Assembly (NCBI GenBank): GCA_016284175.1
Contig: JAEEOJ010000013.1
Location: 1-49,302 of the forward strand
Direction: 5' to 3'
Source: Lachnospiraceae bacterium
GTDB lineage: Bacteria; Bacillota; Clostridia; Lachnospirales; Lachnospiraceae
DNA length: 49,302 nucleotides
Positions 35,465 to 43,919 of the stretch are shown one piece after another (position 1 is the stretch's first letter; each line of letters starts with the position of its first letter). The notes under the pieces are model-generated. The model saw only the letters and a list, made by a program, of their open reading frames with translations, was not told the DNA's origin and ran no database searches. The position numbers and the translations under genes are program-made.

Positions 35465-36343
35465 ATGAACAGATATTTCAGAGCCGTAGGCTTTTTGAAT
35501 AATTTCTCAATACAGGAATATGAAAAAATAGTCGAAGACATCATTTTTCGTCCGGAAGGCTCTATAATTGCGGATAATATCAACGCAAAATATCTGATTT
35601 TGGACAAAAATCTTGATTGCGGCGAGAATATCGGTATCTGCGCCAGGATCATAAAAGATTCGAAAGGCAATATTCACAGAGATACGGTTTTTCCGTATTT
35701 CAGAAACGATGAATTTGTCGAGCACGAGTACGTTTCGTTTGAAAAAAAGATCAGCGGCGAAGAGTTTTTGGGAGTTTACGAAGATTTAAACCTCGGAGAG
35801 AACATTTTCTTTTATGTTCAGAACGTGGATGAGCTTTTTAAGAAGAAAAATCTTAAAACCATCAAATGCTCGGTTGCGATTTCCGGACTTTCGATTGCCG
35901 GAAACGTAATTCTGCCCATAAAAAAGAACGAAGCGCAGATAGAAGACGCCAAAGAGTTTAACAAAAAGAGAATAAACCTCTTAAACAAGGCAAACGACGG
36001 CGATCACAATGCTTTCGCGACGGTAAGATACGACGATATCTTAACAAATGTAACTGTTTCCGAACAGGTATTTGTTGAATCGATGGATATTTACACCGTA
36101 GTTGATTCGTCCTTCATTCCCTGTGGTGCCGAGTGCGATTTATATTCGGTACTTGGAGAAATAGTGGATTTCAAAACAGTCAAAAACGTTGTCAGCGACG
36201 AAAATGTCTATGTTTTGAAAGTTTTGGTAAAAGGTGTGGTTTTAACAATCTGCATCAACGAAAAAGATTTATTCGGCGAGCCCCAGATCGGTTTCCGTTT
36301 CAAAGGAACCGTCTGGCTGCAGGGCCGTGTAAATATTCCCTAG
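35465..36343 (+). CDS. DUF3881 protein
   Basis: 292 residues of the DUF3881 type (MNRYFRAVGFLNNFS start; GICARIIKDSKGNIHRDTVFPYF; VVDSSFIPCGAECDLYSVLGEI). The family is typical of Lachnospiraceae; function unknown. GGTGG precedes the ATG. 21 bp after serS. Its TAG stop overlaps the tRNA-Arg below: the G of TAG is the first tRNA base. Confidence 0.85.
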   Translation: MNRYFRAVGFLNNFSIQEYEKIVEDIIFRPEGSIIADNINAKYLILDKNLDCGENIGICARIIKDSKGNIHRDTVFPYFRNDEFVEHEYVSFEKKISGEEFLGVYEDLNLGENIFFYVQNVDELFKKKNLKTIKCSVAISGLSIAGNVILPIKKNEAQIEDAKEFNKKRINLLNKANDGDHNAFATVRYDDILTNVTVSEQVFVESMDIYTVVDSSFIPCGAECDLYSVLGEIVDFKTVKNVVSDENVYVLKVLVKGVVLTICINEKDLFGEPQIGFRFKGTVWLQGRVNIP

Positions 36344-36414
36344 TTCCTATAGTTAAGTGGATATAATAAGCCCCTCCTAAGGGCTAGTCCCCAGTTCGAC
36401 TCTGGGTGGGAACG
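36343..36414 (+). tRNA. tRNA-Arg (anticodon CCT)
   Basis: 72 nt. Acceptor GTTCCTA (36343-36349) pairs with TGGGAAC (36407-36413) over 7 bp, D stem GTTA/TAAT, anticodon stem AGCCC/GGGCT with loop CTCCTAA (anticodon CCT, reads AGG), T stem CCCAG/CTGGG with loop TTCGACT, discriminator G. CCA is not encoded. Its first base is the last base of the upstream stop codon. A terminator follows 3 bp on. Confidence 0.92.
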
Positions 36415-36416
36415 TA

Positions 36417-36450
36417 AAAACGCTCGAAGAAAAATCTTCGGGCGTTTTTT
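36417..36450 (+). terminator. Terminator after tRNA-Arg
   Basis: A 14-bp stem (36417-36430 with 36435-36448, core CGCTCGAAGA) with an AAAA loop and a run of T. It also faces the leftward YcxB gene. Confidence 0.85.
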
Positions 36451-36994
36451 ATTGAATACTGTTTTTGTAAATCAGTTTATTGAATTTTATGATTTCCTCG
36501 GGAGTCATTGCCTTTTTATCAATTATCTGACCGTGGGTGATGATTCCTTTTCCCGAGACGGTAAGAATGGTCATTTCCTCAAGGTCGATGATATCCGTTA
36601 TCTGGTTGTAGAGGAAATCATAATTCGCCTTGGAACCCACTACTCGGAAGAATTTGGGGTAAAAAATTACATGCATTTCTACCGGAGTTCCGCAGTAGAG
36701 TTTCATCTGACTGTAGTTGACCGCCGCCTGATAAAGATATCCGAACCACGACATAAAGAAAACGTAGAGTCCGAGCAGGATAAATATTATAAAAGGAATC
36801 AGCAGTCTTAAGAATACAAAAGCAAAACCGATTGCAAAAAGAAGAATCGAAACAAGGAAAGTGATTCTCTGCCACTTAAGGTGATATCTTCCGTAAGTGA
36901 TTCTCGCGTATCTTCGGTTCATCGCTTTTGTTAATATGAATTTGTTTTCAAGTACCGGAATCATGTCCGGATTTACTGAGTCTGTGTGAGCCAT
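36449..36994 (-). CDS. YcxB-like membrane protein
   Basis: 181 residues: two adjacent transmembrane helices (about 42-88), then a PH-like C-terminal domain (KLYCGTPVEMHVIFYPKFFRVVGSKANYDFLYNQITDIIDLEEMTILTV) of the YcxB type. Function unknown. The ribosome site is poor; it begins 6 bp after the 37001 gene stop and is probably coupled to it. Confidence 0.72.
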   Translation of the reverse strand: MAHTDSVNPDMIPVLENKFILTKAMNRRYARITYGRYHLKWQRITFLVSILLFAIGFAFVFLRLLIPFIIFILLGLYVFFMSWFGYLYQAAVNYSQMKLYCGTPVEMHVIFYPKFFRVVGSKANYDFLYNQITDIIDLEEMTILTVSGKGIITHGQIIDKKAMTPEEIIKFNKLIYKNSIQ

Positions 36995-37000
36995 AATTTT

Positions 37001-37288
37001 TTAAAAAGGTTTGTTGTTAAGCCAGTCATTGTAAGCCGCATTTGCTTCTTCGCTTGCTTTCTTGTCTTTCCACGCACTGATGTCGCTGCAGATTGCGAGC
37101 ATTTCGTCAACCACGAGCTCTGCAGTTTTGGGTTTTACGTATATAAGGTATGAAGTCATCCGTCTGATGGCTTTCGGACTTCCGAGGTTTTTGATGATTT
37201 CCTCGCCGAGTCTCTCCGGAAAGCCAAGCCCGGTCAGAGCTTCCATTAATTCATTTTTGGCATTTATCCATTCGGTTCTGTCGTTCAT
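37001..37288 (-). CDS. Small unknown protein (95 aa)
   Basis: 95 residues, no membrane segment, mostly helical (ELMEALTGLGFPERLGEEIIKNLGSPKAIRRMTSYL). Family not recognised. Its ATG is 1 bp after the CapA-type gene stop (TAATATG), a sign of coupling. With YcxB it may be one leftward transcript. Confidence 0.68.
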   Translation of the reverse strand: MNDRTEWINAKNELMEALTGLGFPERLGEEIIKNLGSPKAIRRMTSYLIYVKPKTAELVVDEMLAICSDISAWKDKKASEEANAAYNDWLNNKPF

Positions 37289-37289
37289 A

Positions 37290-38453
37290 TTAATTCATCT
37301 GTTTTAAAATAAAATCTTTTACACCCTCGAGCGAGCTTTCTTTCCATGCGCCTTCGTCTGCTTTTTGGGAAAGCGGATAAATTATCTGAAAATCAAGCGT
37401 CTCTCCCGGAACCCTTCCGCTTCTGAGGGGCTCATAAAAGTTATTGTAAAAATCTTCTTCGGTAGCGTTTTTAAACTGATCCGGCTTTAAGAAACGAAGC
37501 TGCTTCTTTGTATTCTCGATAAACATCTTCGCCGCGAGAGGTGCAAGTTTTTCATATTCGTCTTTTTGAACATCCGTAAAAATTGCAGGGATTTCGCCTT
37601 TGACAACGCGCTCGTTTTCTCTGTCTATCTTAATTCCGAAGGGCTCAAATGAAAATTCATCTTCGGTGAAATTAAGTTTTACAAAAAGTCCGAACTCGGT
37701 ATTAAACTGCGATCTCTGATAATCCGTATCAAAGATAAAATTGCCGAGCGAATAAAAGATAATTTTATCGCCGACGGTTTCGTAGTTCATCGGAACATGC
37801 GGATGGTGAGCGACTACGATATCCGCACCCATTTCCAGATATGCAAGGTATCTGTCTCTGGTGTAGTATGTGGGAAGTGCGGTAAATTCCTCACCCGCAT
37901 GTGCTACAACCACGCACCATCTGTTGTTTTTCTTTATTTCTTTTATTGCTTTTTCTATTTTCTCAAGGTCGCTCCAGGAAAAACATCCGGGAGTTTCGGG
38001 TCCTGCTTTTCTGCAGGCTCTCTGATAACCGACTCCTATCATTCCGATGCCGCCGGCCTCTTTTAGGATAACGGGTTTTCTTGCTTCTTCTTCATTCATC
38101 CCTGCGCCAAGTGTAAGTGCGCTGTGCGAAGTGGCATTTTCCAGAGTGGCCTTAATGCCTTCTTCTTTCGCATCCATTATATGGTTGTTGCAGATATTCC
38201 AGATATCGGCGCCGATGCTTTGAAGGAAATCTCCGACCTTCGGATCCATGCTGTGAACCAGTGAAAGAGCTCCGGTTGTGGCTTCTTCGGCCTTTCTTTC
38301 GTAAAGAGGCCCCTCCACATTTACAATCAGATGGTCGCCCGAAGTTAAAAATGCACGCACATCATCGGAGAGAAGATTTTCATCCTCCCACCTTTTATTC
38401 ATATATTTGTCAAAACCGATATCTCCGGTAAAAATCAAACTGGTGCCGTTCAT
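37290..38453 (-). CDS. CapA-family metallophosphoesterase
   Basis: 387 residues with the CapA (PGA_cap) signature: FTGDIGFD near the start, NVEGPL, NICNNHIMDA, VVAHAGEE, HHPHVPM and FYSLGNFIFD metal-site motifs. No signal peptide, so it is cytoplasmic, unlike capsule CapA. Role in poly-glutamate capsule is not supported because capB/capC are absent. A TATAAT is at 38482-38487 on this strand with a weak -35. Leads the leftward set, divergent from hicA. Confidence 0.85.
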   Translation of the reverse strand: MNGTSLIFTGDIGFDKYMNKRWEDENLLSDDVRAFLTSGDHLIVNVEGPLYERKAEEATTGALSLVHSMDPKVGDFLQSIGADIWNICNNHIMDAKEEGIKATLENATSHSALTLGAGMNEEEARKPVILKEAGGIGMIGVGYQRACRKAGPETPGCFSWSDLEKIEKAIKEIKKNNRWCVVVAHAGEEFTALPTYYTRDRYLAYLEMGADIVVAHHPHVPMNYETVGDKIIFYSLGNFIFDTDYQRSQFNTEFGLFVKLNFTEDEFSFEPFGIKIDRENERVVKGEIPAIFTDVQKDEYEKLAPLAAKMFIENTKKQLRFLKPDQFKNATEEDFYNNFYEPLRSGRVPGETLDFQIIYPLSQKADEGAWKESSLEGVKDFILKQMN

Positions 38454-38544
38454 AATAAGACCTCGTTTTCAAACTAGTTCTATTATAAAGAAAAATAAGT
38501 AAAAAGTATATATTTTCAGACGTCACAACACAGACAATGTCAAT

Positions 38545-38573
38545 TTGACAGTAACAGCATGAAAATATATAAT
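38545..38573 (+). promoter_or_regulatory. hicAB promoter with nearby repeats
   Basis: TTGACA (38545-38550), 17 bp, TATAAT (38568-38573), a consensus sigma-A promoter. Downstream, TAGTACCA occurs twice (38611-38618 and 38624-38631, 13-nt period) and GTACT/AGTAC half-sites surround TTGACAAT, likely the autoregulatory operator of the toxin-antitoxin operon. Confidence 0.8.
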
Positions 38574-38632
38574 AATGACAAGATGACATTGACAGTTAAG
38601 TACTTGACAATAGTACCACGAGGTAGTACCAT

Positions 38633-38887
38633 ATGAATAATAAACAAATAAAAACCTACATAGACATATTCAGCAACCCTATAAAATCAGATATAACATG
38701 GTCTGATATTGAAACCTTATTTATGGCTTTAGGTGCAAAAATATCTGAAGGGAACGGGTCACGAATAAGAGTTGAGTTAAATGGAGAAAGAGCTGTTTTT
38801 CACAGACCTCACCCTGAAAAGAATACTGATAAAGGAGCAATAGTGTCTGTGAGGAAGTTTCTAAGTAACGCAGGTGTAAAAATATGA
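38633..38887 (+). CDS. hicA: HicA-type mRNA-interferase toxin
   Basis: 84 residues with the short dsRBD-like HicA fold; the GSRIRVELNGERAVFHRPHP segment carries the conserved His (57 and 60) of the GSHH-type motif. A cytoplasmic toxin that cuts mRNA independently of ribosomes in known members. Overlaps hicB by 4 bp (ATGA). Ribosome site GAGGT. Confidence 0.82.
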   Translation: MNNKQIKTYIDIFSNPIKSDITWSDIETLFMALGAKISEGNGSRIRVELNGERAVFHRPHPEKNTDKGAIVSVRKFLSNAGVKI

Positions 38888-39210
38888 CATACAAAGGTTA
38901 TGTTGCCAAAATTGAATATGACGAAGATAATAGCATTTTCACCGGAATGGTTATTAACACGAGAACAGTAATAACTTTTTCGGGTACTTCGGTAAAAGAA
39001 TTGGAAACGGAATTTAGAAATTCTGTTGAAGATTATCTGGAATGGTGCAAAGAAGATGGTGTTTCGCCGGAAAAACCATATTCAGGGAAACTTAATCTTC
39101 GATTAACACCGCAAATGCATCAGGAGGCAGCACTTAAGGCAGGCAAAATGGGAATTTCTCTTAATCGCTTTATAGAAAATGCAGTTGAAAATGAATTAAA
39201 ACAAGGATGA
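38884..39210 (+). CDS. hicB: HicB-type antitoxin
   Basis: 108 residues. N-terminal HicB-like domain (GYVAKIEYDEDNSIFTGMVINTRT) and C-terminal ribbon-helix-helix (LNLRLTPQMHQEAALKAGKMGISLNRFIENAVENEL) that would bind the operator. Neutralises HicA. Overlaps hicA by 4 bp. Confidence 0.85.
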   Translation: MTYKGYVAKIEYDEDNSIFTGMVINTRTVITFSGTSVKELETEFRNSVEDYLEWCKEDGVSPEKPYSGKLNLRLTPQMHQEAALKAGKMGISLNRFIENAVENELKQG

Positions 39211-39217
39211 AGAATAT

Positions 39218-39496
39218 ATGAAAAAATACAATAATTTAGAAGATGCAATAAAAAGAATAGAGAATTTGGAAAAAGAAAACGAAGCTTTAAAAAAAGAACT
39301 GGAGTATTATAAAAACAGAAAGATAAGCGGCAGACAAAAACACAACGAAAAATGGATGTCAATTTATAATGATTTTGTATCTTGTTATGAAAGTGGAATG
39401 ACTGTAATTGAAATTGCTAAAAGTAAGAACCTGAGTGAGCGAACAGTATACAGATATAAATCTTTTTACGAACAAACGAAAAAAGAAAAGAAGTAA
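39218..39496 (+). CDS. Coiled-coil/helix-turn-helix protein, third gene of the hicAB operon
   Basis: 92 residues: a Lys/Glu coiled coil (about 5-35) followed by a resolvase-type helix-turn-helix (SGMTVIEIAKSKNLSERTVYRYKSFYEQ). It begins 7 bp after the hicB stop and ends before a terminator, so it belongs to the operon. No catalytic domain. It may be an extra regulator or an unrelated DNA-binding factor. Confidence 0.7.
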   Translation: MKKYNNLEDAIKRIENLEKENEALKKELEYYKNRKISGRQKHNEKWMSIYNDFVSCYESGMTVIEIAKSKNLSERTVYRYKSFYEQTKKEKK

Positions 39497-39523
39497 AAAA
39501 GCCCGATTGCTCGGGCTTTTTTT
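39495..39523. terminator. Bidirectional terminator after hicAB operon
   Basis: GCCCGA (39501-39506) and TCGGGC (39511-39516), TTGC loop, extended by A/T runs on both sides. Serves the operon and the facing leftward gene at 39522. Confidence 0.85.
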
Positions 39524-40922
39524 AGTTTAATTTTTCGTATAGTGATTCGGTTTCTTCCGCCGTGTTTTCGCTAATGTAATATGTTCTGGTTTCGGTTTTG
39601 ATTTTTATGTACTTTCCGACCTGAGGGTTTAAATAAAGCCTGCAGCCCGCTTCGCCGTTTACTGTAAAAACTCCGCTTGCGACATTATCCATTCCGGTGC
39701 CCGCTGTTCTTGTTGCCTTCAAATCACTTAAGTCACCGTACTCAACCGAGGCGATTTCGTTTTTGGCGATTTTATACTCGTCCCAGAGCTGATGGCAAAT
39801 TACGTAATCGTCGGTTTCGATTATATCAATAGGCGTTACGGACATCATTCCGATCCAGATCAGTGCAAGAACGGAAAATACTATTGTAAGGACTCCGAAT
39901 CCTGTGATGATTTTTCCGACAGGATGGGCAATGTTTATGGTCATTCCGACACCCACTCTTTTATCGACATTAAGCTTTCTGTCGTTGGGGTTGTAATAAA
40001 ACATGCCTAAAATCCAGTGGTCATCGTCATCTTCGACAAAGTTTGTTTCTTCTTTATAATATCTTTTATCGATAGCCAGTTTCTTAAATGCGTAAATAAA
40101 CGTAACCGTAATCATAACCAGTATATATACTCCCAAAAGCAGAACAAGCAAAATCTCCGCATTTAAGAAAAGCGCACAAGCCAGAACTATAAGTGCAAAA
40201 ATATTATTTAACCAGGAAAAGAAAATCATATAATCCGAAAAAATCTTTTTCCTTGAGCGGTTGTAGTTTGCATTAATATCGCTGTTTTCGCTGATAACTT
40301 CATTTCTGGAATTATCGATCATAAAAGCAATAGGCAGGATAATAAAGTTTGTGGCAATAATCGATGCTACTAATGCTGTGCAGACGAACGCCCCCTCAAA
40401 AACCTTAAGAGGTAAAAGTAATCCGAGGTCAATGAGTACGGCTAAAACTATAATCAGCAAACCAACAATGTTTGCACCAAAAAGGAGCGGTTTATTTAAA
40501 GCGTGAATATTGGAGGCGTTTTTAAGATCTGCATAAAGAACACCTTCGTTAACTATTCCCAGGCATTTTTTGTATTTTTTCAGTTCGGAATTGCCGAGTG
40601 CATAAGGGATACAAATGACAACCAAAGCAATGTAAACAAATACAGTCCAGACAATCATTTTAATTGTCAGGCCCGGCACAAAGAGAAGCAGCGTTGAAAT
40701 CACAAGGATTCCGATTAAAATAGCAGTGCCCTGTTTTTTATGAGTACCAACAAGAATATCAATAAATTTTGCACTTTTATCCACCTTAAATTCAGGTCTG
40801 TTGTTAACTCCGAAAATCCGCTGCTTTTTCTGCCAGTTCTTCGGATACATCATTACATAAAGCAAAACCACCGAAGGAACAAGGCATATAAACATTATTA
40901 ATCCAAGTAAAAAATCATTCAT
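39522..40922 (-). CDS. DUF5808/DUF1648-type multi-pass membrane protein
   Basis: 466 residues from ATG at 40922 (an ATG 24 nt earlier is in the GntR gene). About 8 membrane helices, the DUF5808 segment (DDDDHWILGMFYYNPNDRKLNVDKRVGVGM) near residue 300, and a PH-like C-terminal domain. Such proteins are usually next to YtrA-type GntR regulators, as here. Function unknown, envelope stress is a guess. Confidence 0.75.
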   Translation of the reverse strand: MNDFLLGLIMFICLVPSVVLLYVMMYPKNWQKKQRIFGVNNRPEFKVDKSAKFIDILVGTHKKQGTAILIGILVISTLLLFVPGLTIKMIVWTVFVYIALVVICIPYALGNSELKKYKKCLGIVNEGVLYADLKNASNIHALNKPLLFGANIVGLLIIVLAVLIDLGLLLPLKVFEGAFVCTALVASIIATNFIILPIAFMIDNSRNEVISENSDINANYNRSRKKIFSDYMIFFSWLNNIFALIVLACALFLNAEILLVLLLGVYILVMITVTFIYAFKKLAIDKRYYKEETNFVEDDDDHWILGMFYYNPNDRKLNVDKRVGVGMTINIAHPVGKIITGFGVLTIVFSVLALIWIGMMSVTPIDIIETDDYVICHQLWDEYKIAKNEIASVEYGDLSDLKATRTAGTGMDNVASGVFTVNGEAGCRLYLNPQVGKYIKIKTETRTYYISENTAEETESLYEKLN

Positions 40923-40923
40923 A

Positions 40924-41289
40924 TCATTTACCCCACATTTCATCAATCAGTTTGTCAAAATCTTCCTTAGCAATACCGGAAATCTTCGCTTCCGAAATTA
41001 TTCGCTTTAATTCGTCAGCATTTTCATTGCTTAAAGACTTTGACTGGTTTATCTCCATACGGACTCTGGCGCCGTTTTTTCTGTCGGTTAAAATGTAACC
41101 CTCGGATTTTAATATCTGATAGGCTTTGCTGACGGTCATAGTATTGATGCCGATTTCCATGGACAGCGCTCTTACCGTAGGAAGCTGCTCCCCGGCCGAT
41201 AATTCGCCCGAGGAGATTCCCATTACTATTTGATTTCTGATCTGCATATATATCGGAATGTCCGAATATTCGTTAATTCTAATAATCAT
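40924..41289 (-). CDS. GntR-family regulator (YtrA subfamily)
   Basis: 121 residues: N-terminal winged helix (IPIYMQIRNQIVMGISSGELSAGEQLPTVRALSMEIGINTMTVSKAYQILKSEGYI) and a short C-terminal dimerisation tail, the size of YtrA-type regulators. Sits between the CPBP and DUF5808 genes; likely regulates the operon through the dyad at 42294. Confidence 0.88.
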   Translation of the reverse strand: MIIRINEYSDIPIYMQIRNQIVMGISSGELSAGEQLPTVRALSMEIGINTMTVSKAYQILKSEGYILTDRKNGARVRMEINQSKSLSNENADELKRIISEAKISGIAKEDFDKLIDEMWGK

Positions 41290-41323
41290 TTCGATTTCTC
41301 GTTTCTTTTATGATTAATATATT

Positions 41324-42256
41324 TTATGCCTCAGTAACTTCTTCGCTCTTTGTACCTTTTTTCTTAAGGACGATGACAGCGATGATTATGGAAAGGATAA
41401 ATAAAGGTATTCCGCCGATAGCTCCGTTATAGAACGGTCCGAGTATCTGAAGTTTTCCGAAACGCTCAGCATTGTTGACATTTGTGAATAAACATACAAA
41501 TGATCCGGCGTTTACAGCTCCGTGTAAAAGAGATGGATACCAGATACATTTTGATTTATCATATACAACTTCTTCCAACAAACCGAGTGCAACGGTAAAG
41601 ACTGAAAATACGATAAGTCCGATATAGGGATGTCCGAAGTATTCGGTACCGTATTCGTAGCCAACAAGGATAATTACCGGGAAATGGAAAGCGCCCCAGA
41701 TTAATCCGCCGACAATCCATGTCGGAACCTTGCCCATGCTCTTGTTAAGTTCGGGATAAAGGAATCCTCTCCAGCCTACCTCTTCGCCGAGTGCCAAGAC
41801 CATATTAATCAAGGGTGCGTAAGATATGGCTTGAATTATTTGAATAAATGTTAAAAGATTTAATGATATGCCCACACTCTTAAGCTGTTGTTCAAGATCC
41901 AGTCCCTCGGGAAGTGTACTCGCAATATAGGAGCCTGTCAAATCAAACATATCAGGGAAGATAAGGAAAAAGAGTGCTCCGCCAAGGGATGCGATAATTG
42001 CGGGTCCGAACCAGCAAAGCGGAATCAGCCATGCAACTTTTTTAAATCTGGGAATGAAATTGATGCCTTTAAAATTTCCTTTGGCAAAAAGAGCTCCGAA
42101 AAACGGCGTAAACATTAATATCATGAGCAATACCGTAAAAAGTGTCTGCCCCATACCTCCGGGATTCTTAATAGCTAAGATTGAAGCAATGATTTGAATT
42201 GCGTATGCGCTGACAAATACAAATATTAAGAATTTTATAACCTGTTTTTTATTCAT
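41324..42256 (-). CDS. CPBP-family intramembrane protease
   Basis: 310 residues, about 8 helices. GEEVGWRGF (EExxxR motif) and HFPV with the conserved His mark the CPBP/Rce1 family of metal-independent or metal-dependent intramembrane proteases. Roles in bacteria include self-immunity to bacteriocins; none is encoded here. First gene of the CPBP-GntR-DUF5808 operon; the ATG has TTCCTCCT (AGGAGGAA) upstream. Confidence 0.85.
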   Translation of the reverse strand: MNKKQVIKFLIFVFVSAYAIQIIASILAIKNPGGMGQTLFTVLLMILMFTPFFGALFAKGNFKGINFIPRFKKVAWLIPLCWFGPAIIASLGGALFFLIFPDMFDLTGSYIASTLPEGLDLEQQLKSVGISLNLLTFIQIIQAISYAPLINMVLALGEEVGWRGFLYPELNKSMGKVPTWIVGGLIWGAFHFPVIILVGYEYGTEYFGHPYIGLIVFSVFTVALGLLEEVVYDKSKCIWYPSLLHGAVNAGSFVCLFTNVNNAERFGKLQILGPFYNGAIGGIPLFILSIIIAVIVLKKKGTKSEEVTEA

Positions 42257-42293
42257 ACATTTCCTCCTGTGGTGAAAACACCTACTGAATGTT

Positions 42294-42325
42294 TTGTATT
42301 AGTTGTTGTAATACAAACTATACAA
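42294..42325 (-). promoter_or_regulatory. Promoter and dyad operator of the CPBP-GntR operon
   Basis: TTGTATTA (42294-42301) and TAATACAA (42309-42316) form an 8-bp dyad with a 7-bp spacer, the half-site spacing seen with YtrA-type regulators. On the minus strand TTGTAT (42320-42325), 18 bp, TAATAC (42296-42301) overlap it. Confidence 0.6.
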
Positions 42326-42438
42326 CGACTCTTTTATGGTGTCAACATCTTTTTAAAAAAATTTTTTAAATTGTAAGAGGTGTATTATAATGGAACAAGA
42401 GCTCATAAAAGAAGCGTTTATAAAAGAAAGGAAATACC

Positions 42439-43353
42439 ATGTACTATCTCATTAAGGAAAAACTCGAAAAATCCACGAAAAATGAATTCAGAAAAGGAAA
42501 GAGCCAGTTTGTAGCTGTAATGACGCTCGAGGAGTGGAAAAATACAAAGGAAGATTTCGAAATGGGCATCGACCTTGATATCGACCCCAATGAAATATAT
42601 TCCACCAAGGCAATTGTCAACTACGATTCGCTGACAGGTTGTTTCAGCATTCCGGATCGCGACGATTTCGAGAAATATTATGATTTTCTTTTTGCCCTCG
42701 ACGAAAAGGGTATTGTTTTCATTGATGATCACGAGTATGTAAACGGTATTATAGACAGAATTCAGAAAACAAAAAAATGGAGATTCCCGAGCCTCGAGAG
42801 ATTTATATACGATTTTCTTGAAGAGATAGTCAGACATGACAGAGAGCTTATCGAAAAATATGAAAAAGAACTTACCGAAATGGAAGATCTTATTGCAAAA
42901 GACAGCGGCGAGGAAATTTCCGACAGAGCCAATGACATTCGAAGCGACATAAGAGATTTAAGAGTTCATTACGAACAGCTTCTCGATTTTTCGCAGGAAC
43001 TCGAAGAAAACGAAAACAATTTCTTTACACATGAAAACTTAAGATATTTTAAACTTTTTACGAGCCGTATTGAAAGAATGCGTGACGAAACAATGGCGGT
43101 AAGCGACCATGCACTTCAGATCAGAGATATCTACAAGGCACATCTTGATATTAAGCAGAACCGAATTATGACACTGCTTACCATCGTTACCACCATTTTT
43201 ACACCGCTTACGGTTATCGCAGGCTGGTACGGAATGAACTTTAAATATATGCCTGAGTTAAATTCAAAACTCGGCTATCCCATCGTTATTATCGTCAGTC
43301 TTTTCATTGTTGTCGGAAGCCTGGTTATATTTAAATTAAAAAAATGGCTGTAA
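42439..43353 (+). CDS. corA: CorA-family divalent cation transporter
   Basis: 304 residues. A large cytoplasmic alpha/beta domain (1-230), then two membrane helices near the C-terminus with the signature YGMNF in WYGMNFKYMPEL. Homopentameric Mg2+ channel in known members. AAGGAAA precedes the ATG. A TATAAT at 42386-42391 has no convincing -35. Confidence 0.88.
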   Translation: MYYLIKEKLEKSTKNEFRKGKSQFVAVMTLEEWKNTKEDFEMGIDLDIDPNEIYSTKAIVNYDSLTGCFSIPDRDDFEKYYDFLFALDEKGIVFIDDHEYVNGIIDRIQKTKKWRFPSLERFIYDFLEEIVRHDRELIEKYEKELTEMEDLIAKDSGEEISDRANDIRSDIRDLRVHYEQLLDFSQELEENENNFFTHENLRYFKLFTSRIERMRDETMAVSDHALQIRDIYKAHLDIKQNRIMTLLTIVTTIFTPLTVIAGWYGMNFKYMPELNSKLGYPIVIIVSLFIVVGSLVIFKLKKWL

Positions 43354-43365
43354 AAAAATATTTTT

Positions 43366-43389
43366 TGTAACCTTTCGTTTCGTTCGTTT
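43366..43389 (+). promoter_or_regulatory. Likely ECF sigma-dependent promoter
   Basis: TGTAACC (43366-43372), 12 nt after GTAACC, then CGTT (43385-43388). The TGTAAC..CGT layout matches ECF-type promoters and would autoregulate the sigma gene that follows at 43437. Confidence 0.5.
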
Positions 43390-43436
43390 GTATTATGTGT
43401 GAAAGGCCTTAAAAAACAACTTACACAGGAGAACTC

Positions 43437-43919
43437 ATGAGACCTGCATTAAATGAACTGGTCGAAAAGTACAAGAACAATCTCTACGCCGTGGCATTCA
43501 ATGTTTGCAAAAACCCCGATGACGCAGAGGATGCAGTTCAGGACACTTTTGTTTCATACTTTTCGAACCGCAAAGAATTTGAGACGGAAGAACACGTAAA
43601 AGCATGGCTTATACGGGTGGCAATCAATAAAGCAAAAAATATTAACAATTCATTCTGGAGAAAAAACAAAGTCACTCTGGATGAAACAATGGAAACACTG
43701 GCTTTCGAAACGGAAGAATCAAAGGATCTTTTTGAAACTGTAATGAAACTTCCGGAAAAATATCGCATCGCCATTCACCTATTTTATTTCGAGGATTACA
43801 CCGTAAAGGAGATTTCGGAGATTTTAAAAACTTCCGAAAGCAATGTGAAAGTAAGATTATCGCGTGGCAGAAACCTTCTCAAGGAAACATTAAAGGAGGG
43901 ATGGGAAGATGACGAATAA
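43437..43919 (+). CDS. ECF-type RNA polymerase sigma factor
   Basis: 160 residues with sigma-2 (ALNELVEKYKNNLYAVAFNVCKNPDDAEDAVQDTFVSYF) and sigma-4 (LPEKYRIAIHLFYFEDYTVKEISEILKTSESNVKVRLSRGR) regions and no sigma-3, typical of the ECF group. GGAG precedes the ATG. Overlaps the next gene by 11 bp, which should tie their amounts. Confidence 0.9.
   Translation: MRPALNELVEKYKNNLYAVAFNVCKNPDDAEDAVQDTFVSYFSNRKEFETEEHVKAWLIRVAINKAKNINNSFWRKNKVTLDETMETLAFETEESKDLFETVMKLPEKYRIAIHLFYFEDYTVKEISEILKTSESNVKVRLSRGRNLLKETLKEGWEDDE

Noticed and set aside
37290-38453. Capsule biosynthesis locus
   Set aside because: Single CapA-type gene without capB, capC or a signal peptide.
42390-42455. 21-codon ORF (MEQELIKEAF) before and into corA
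   Set aside because: Its start overlaps a -10 element, it lacks a ribosome site and it runs into corA.
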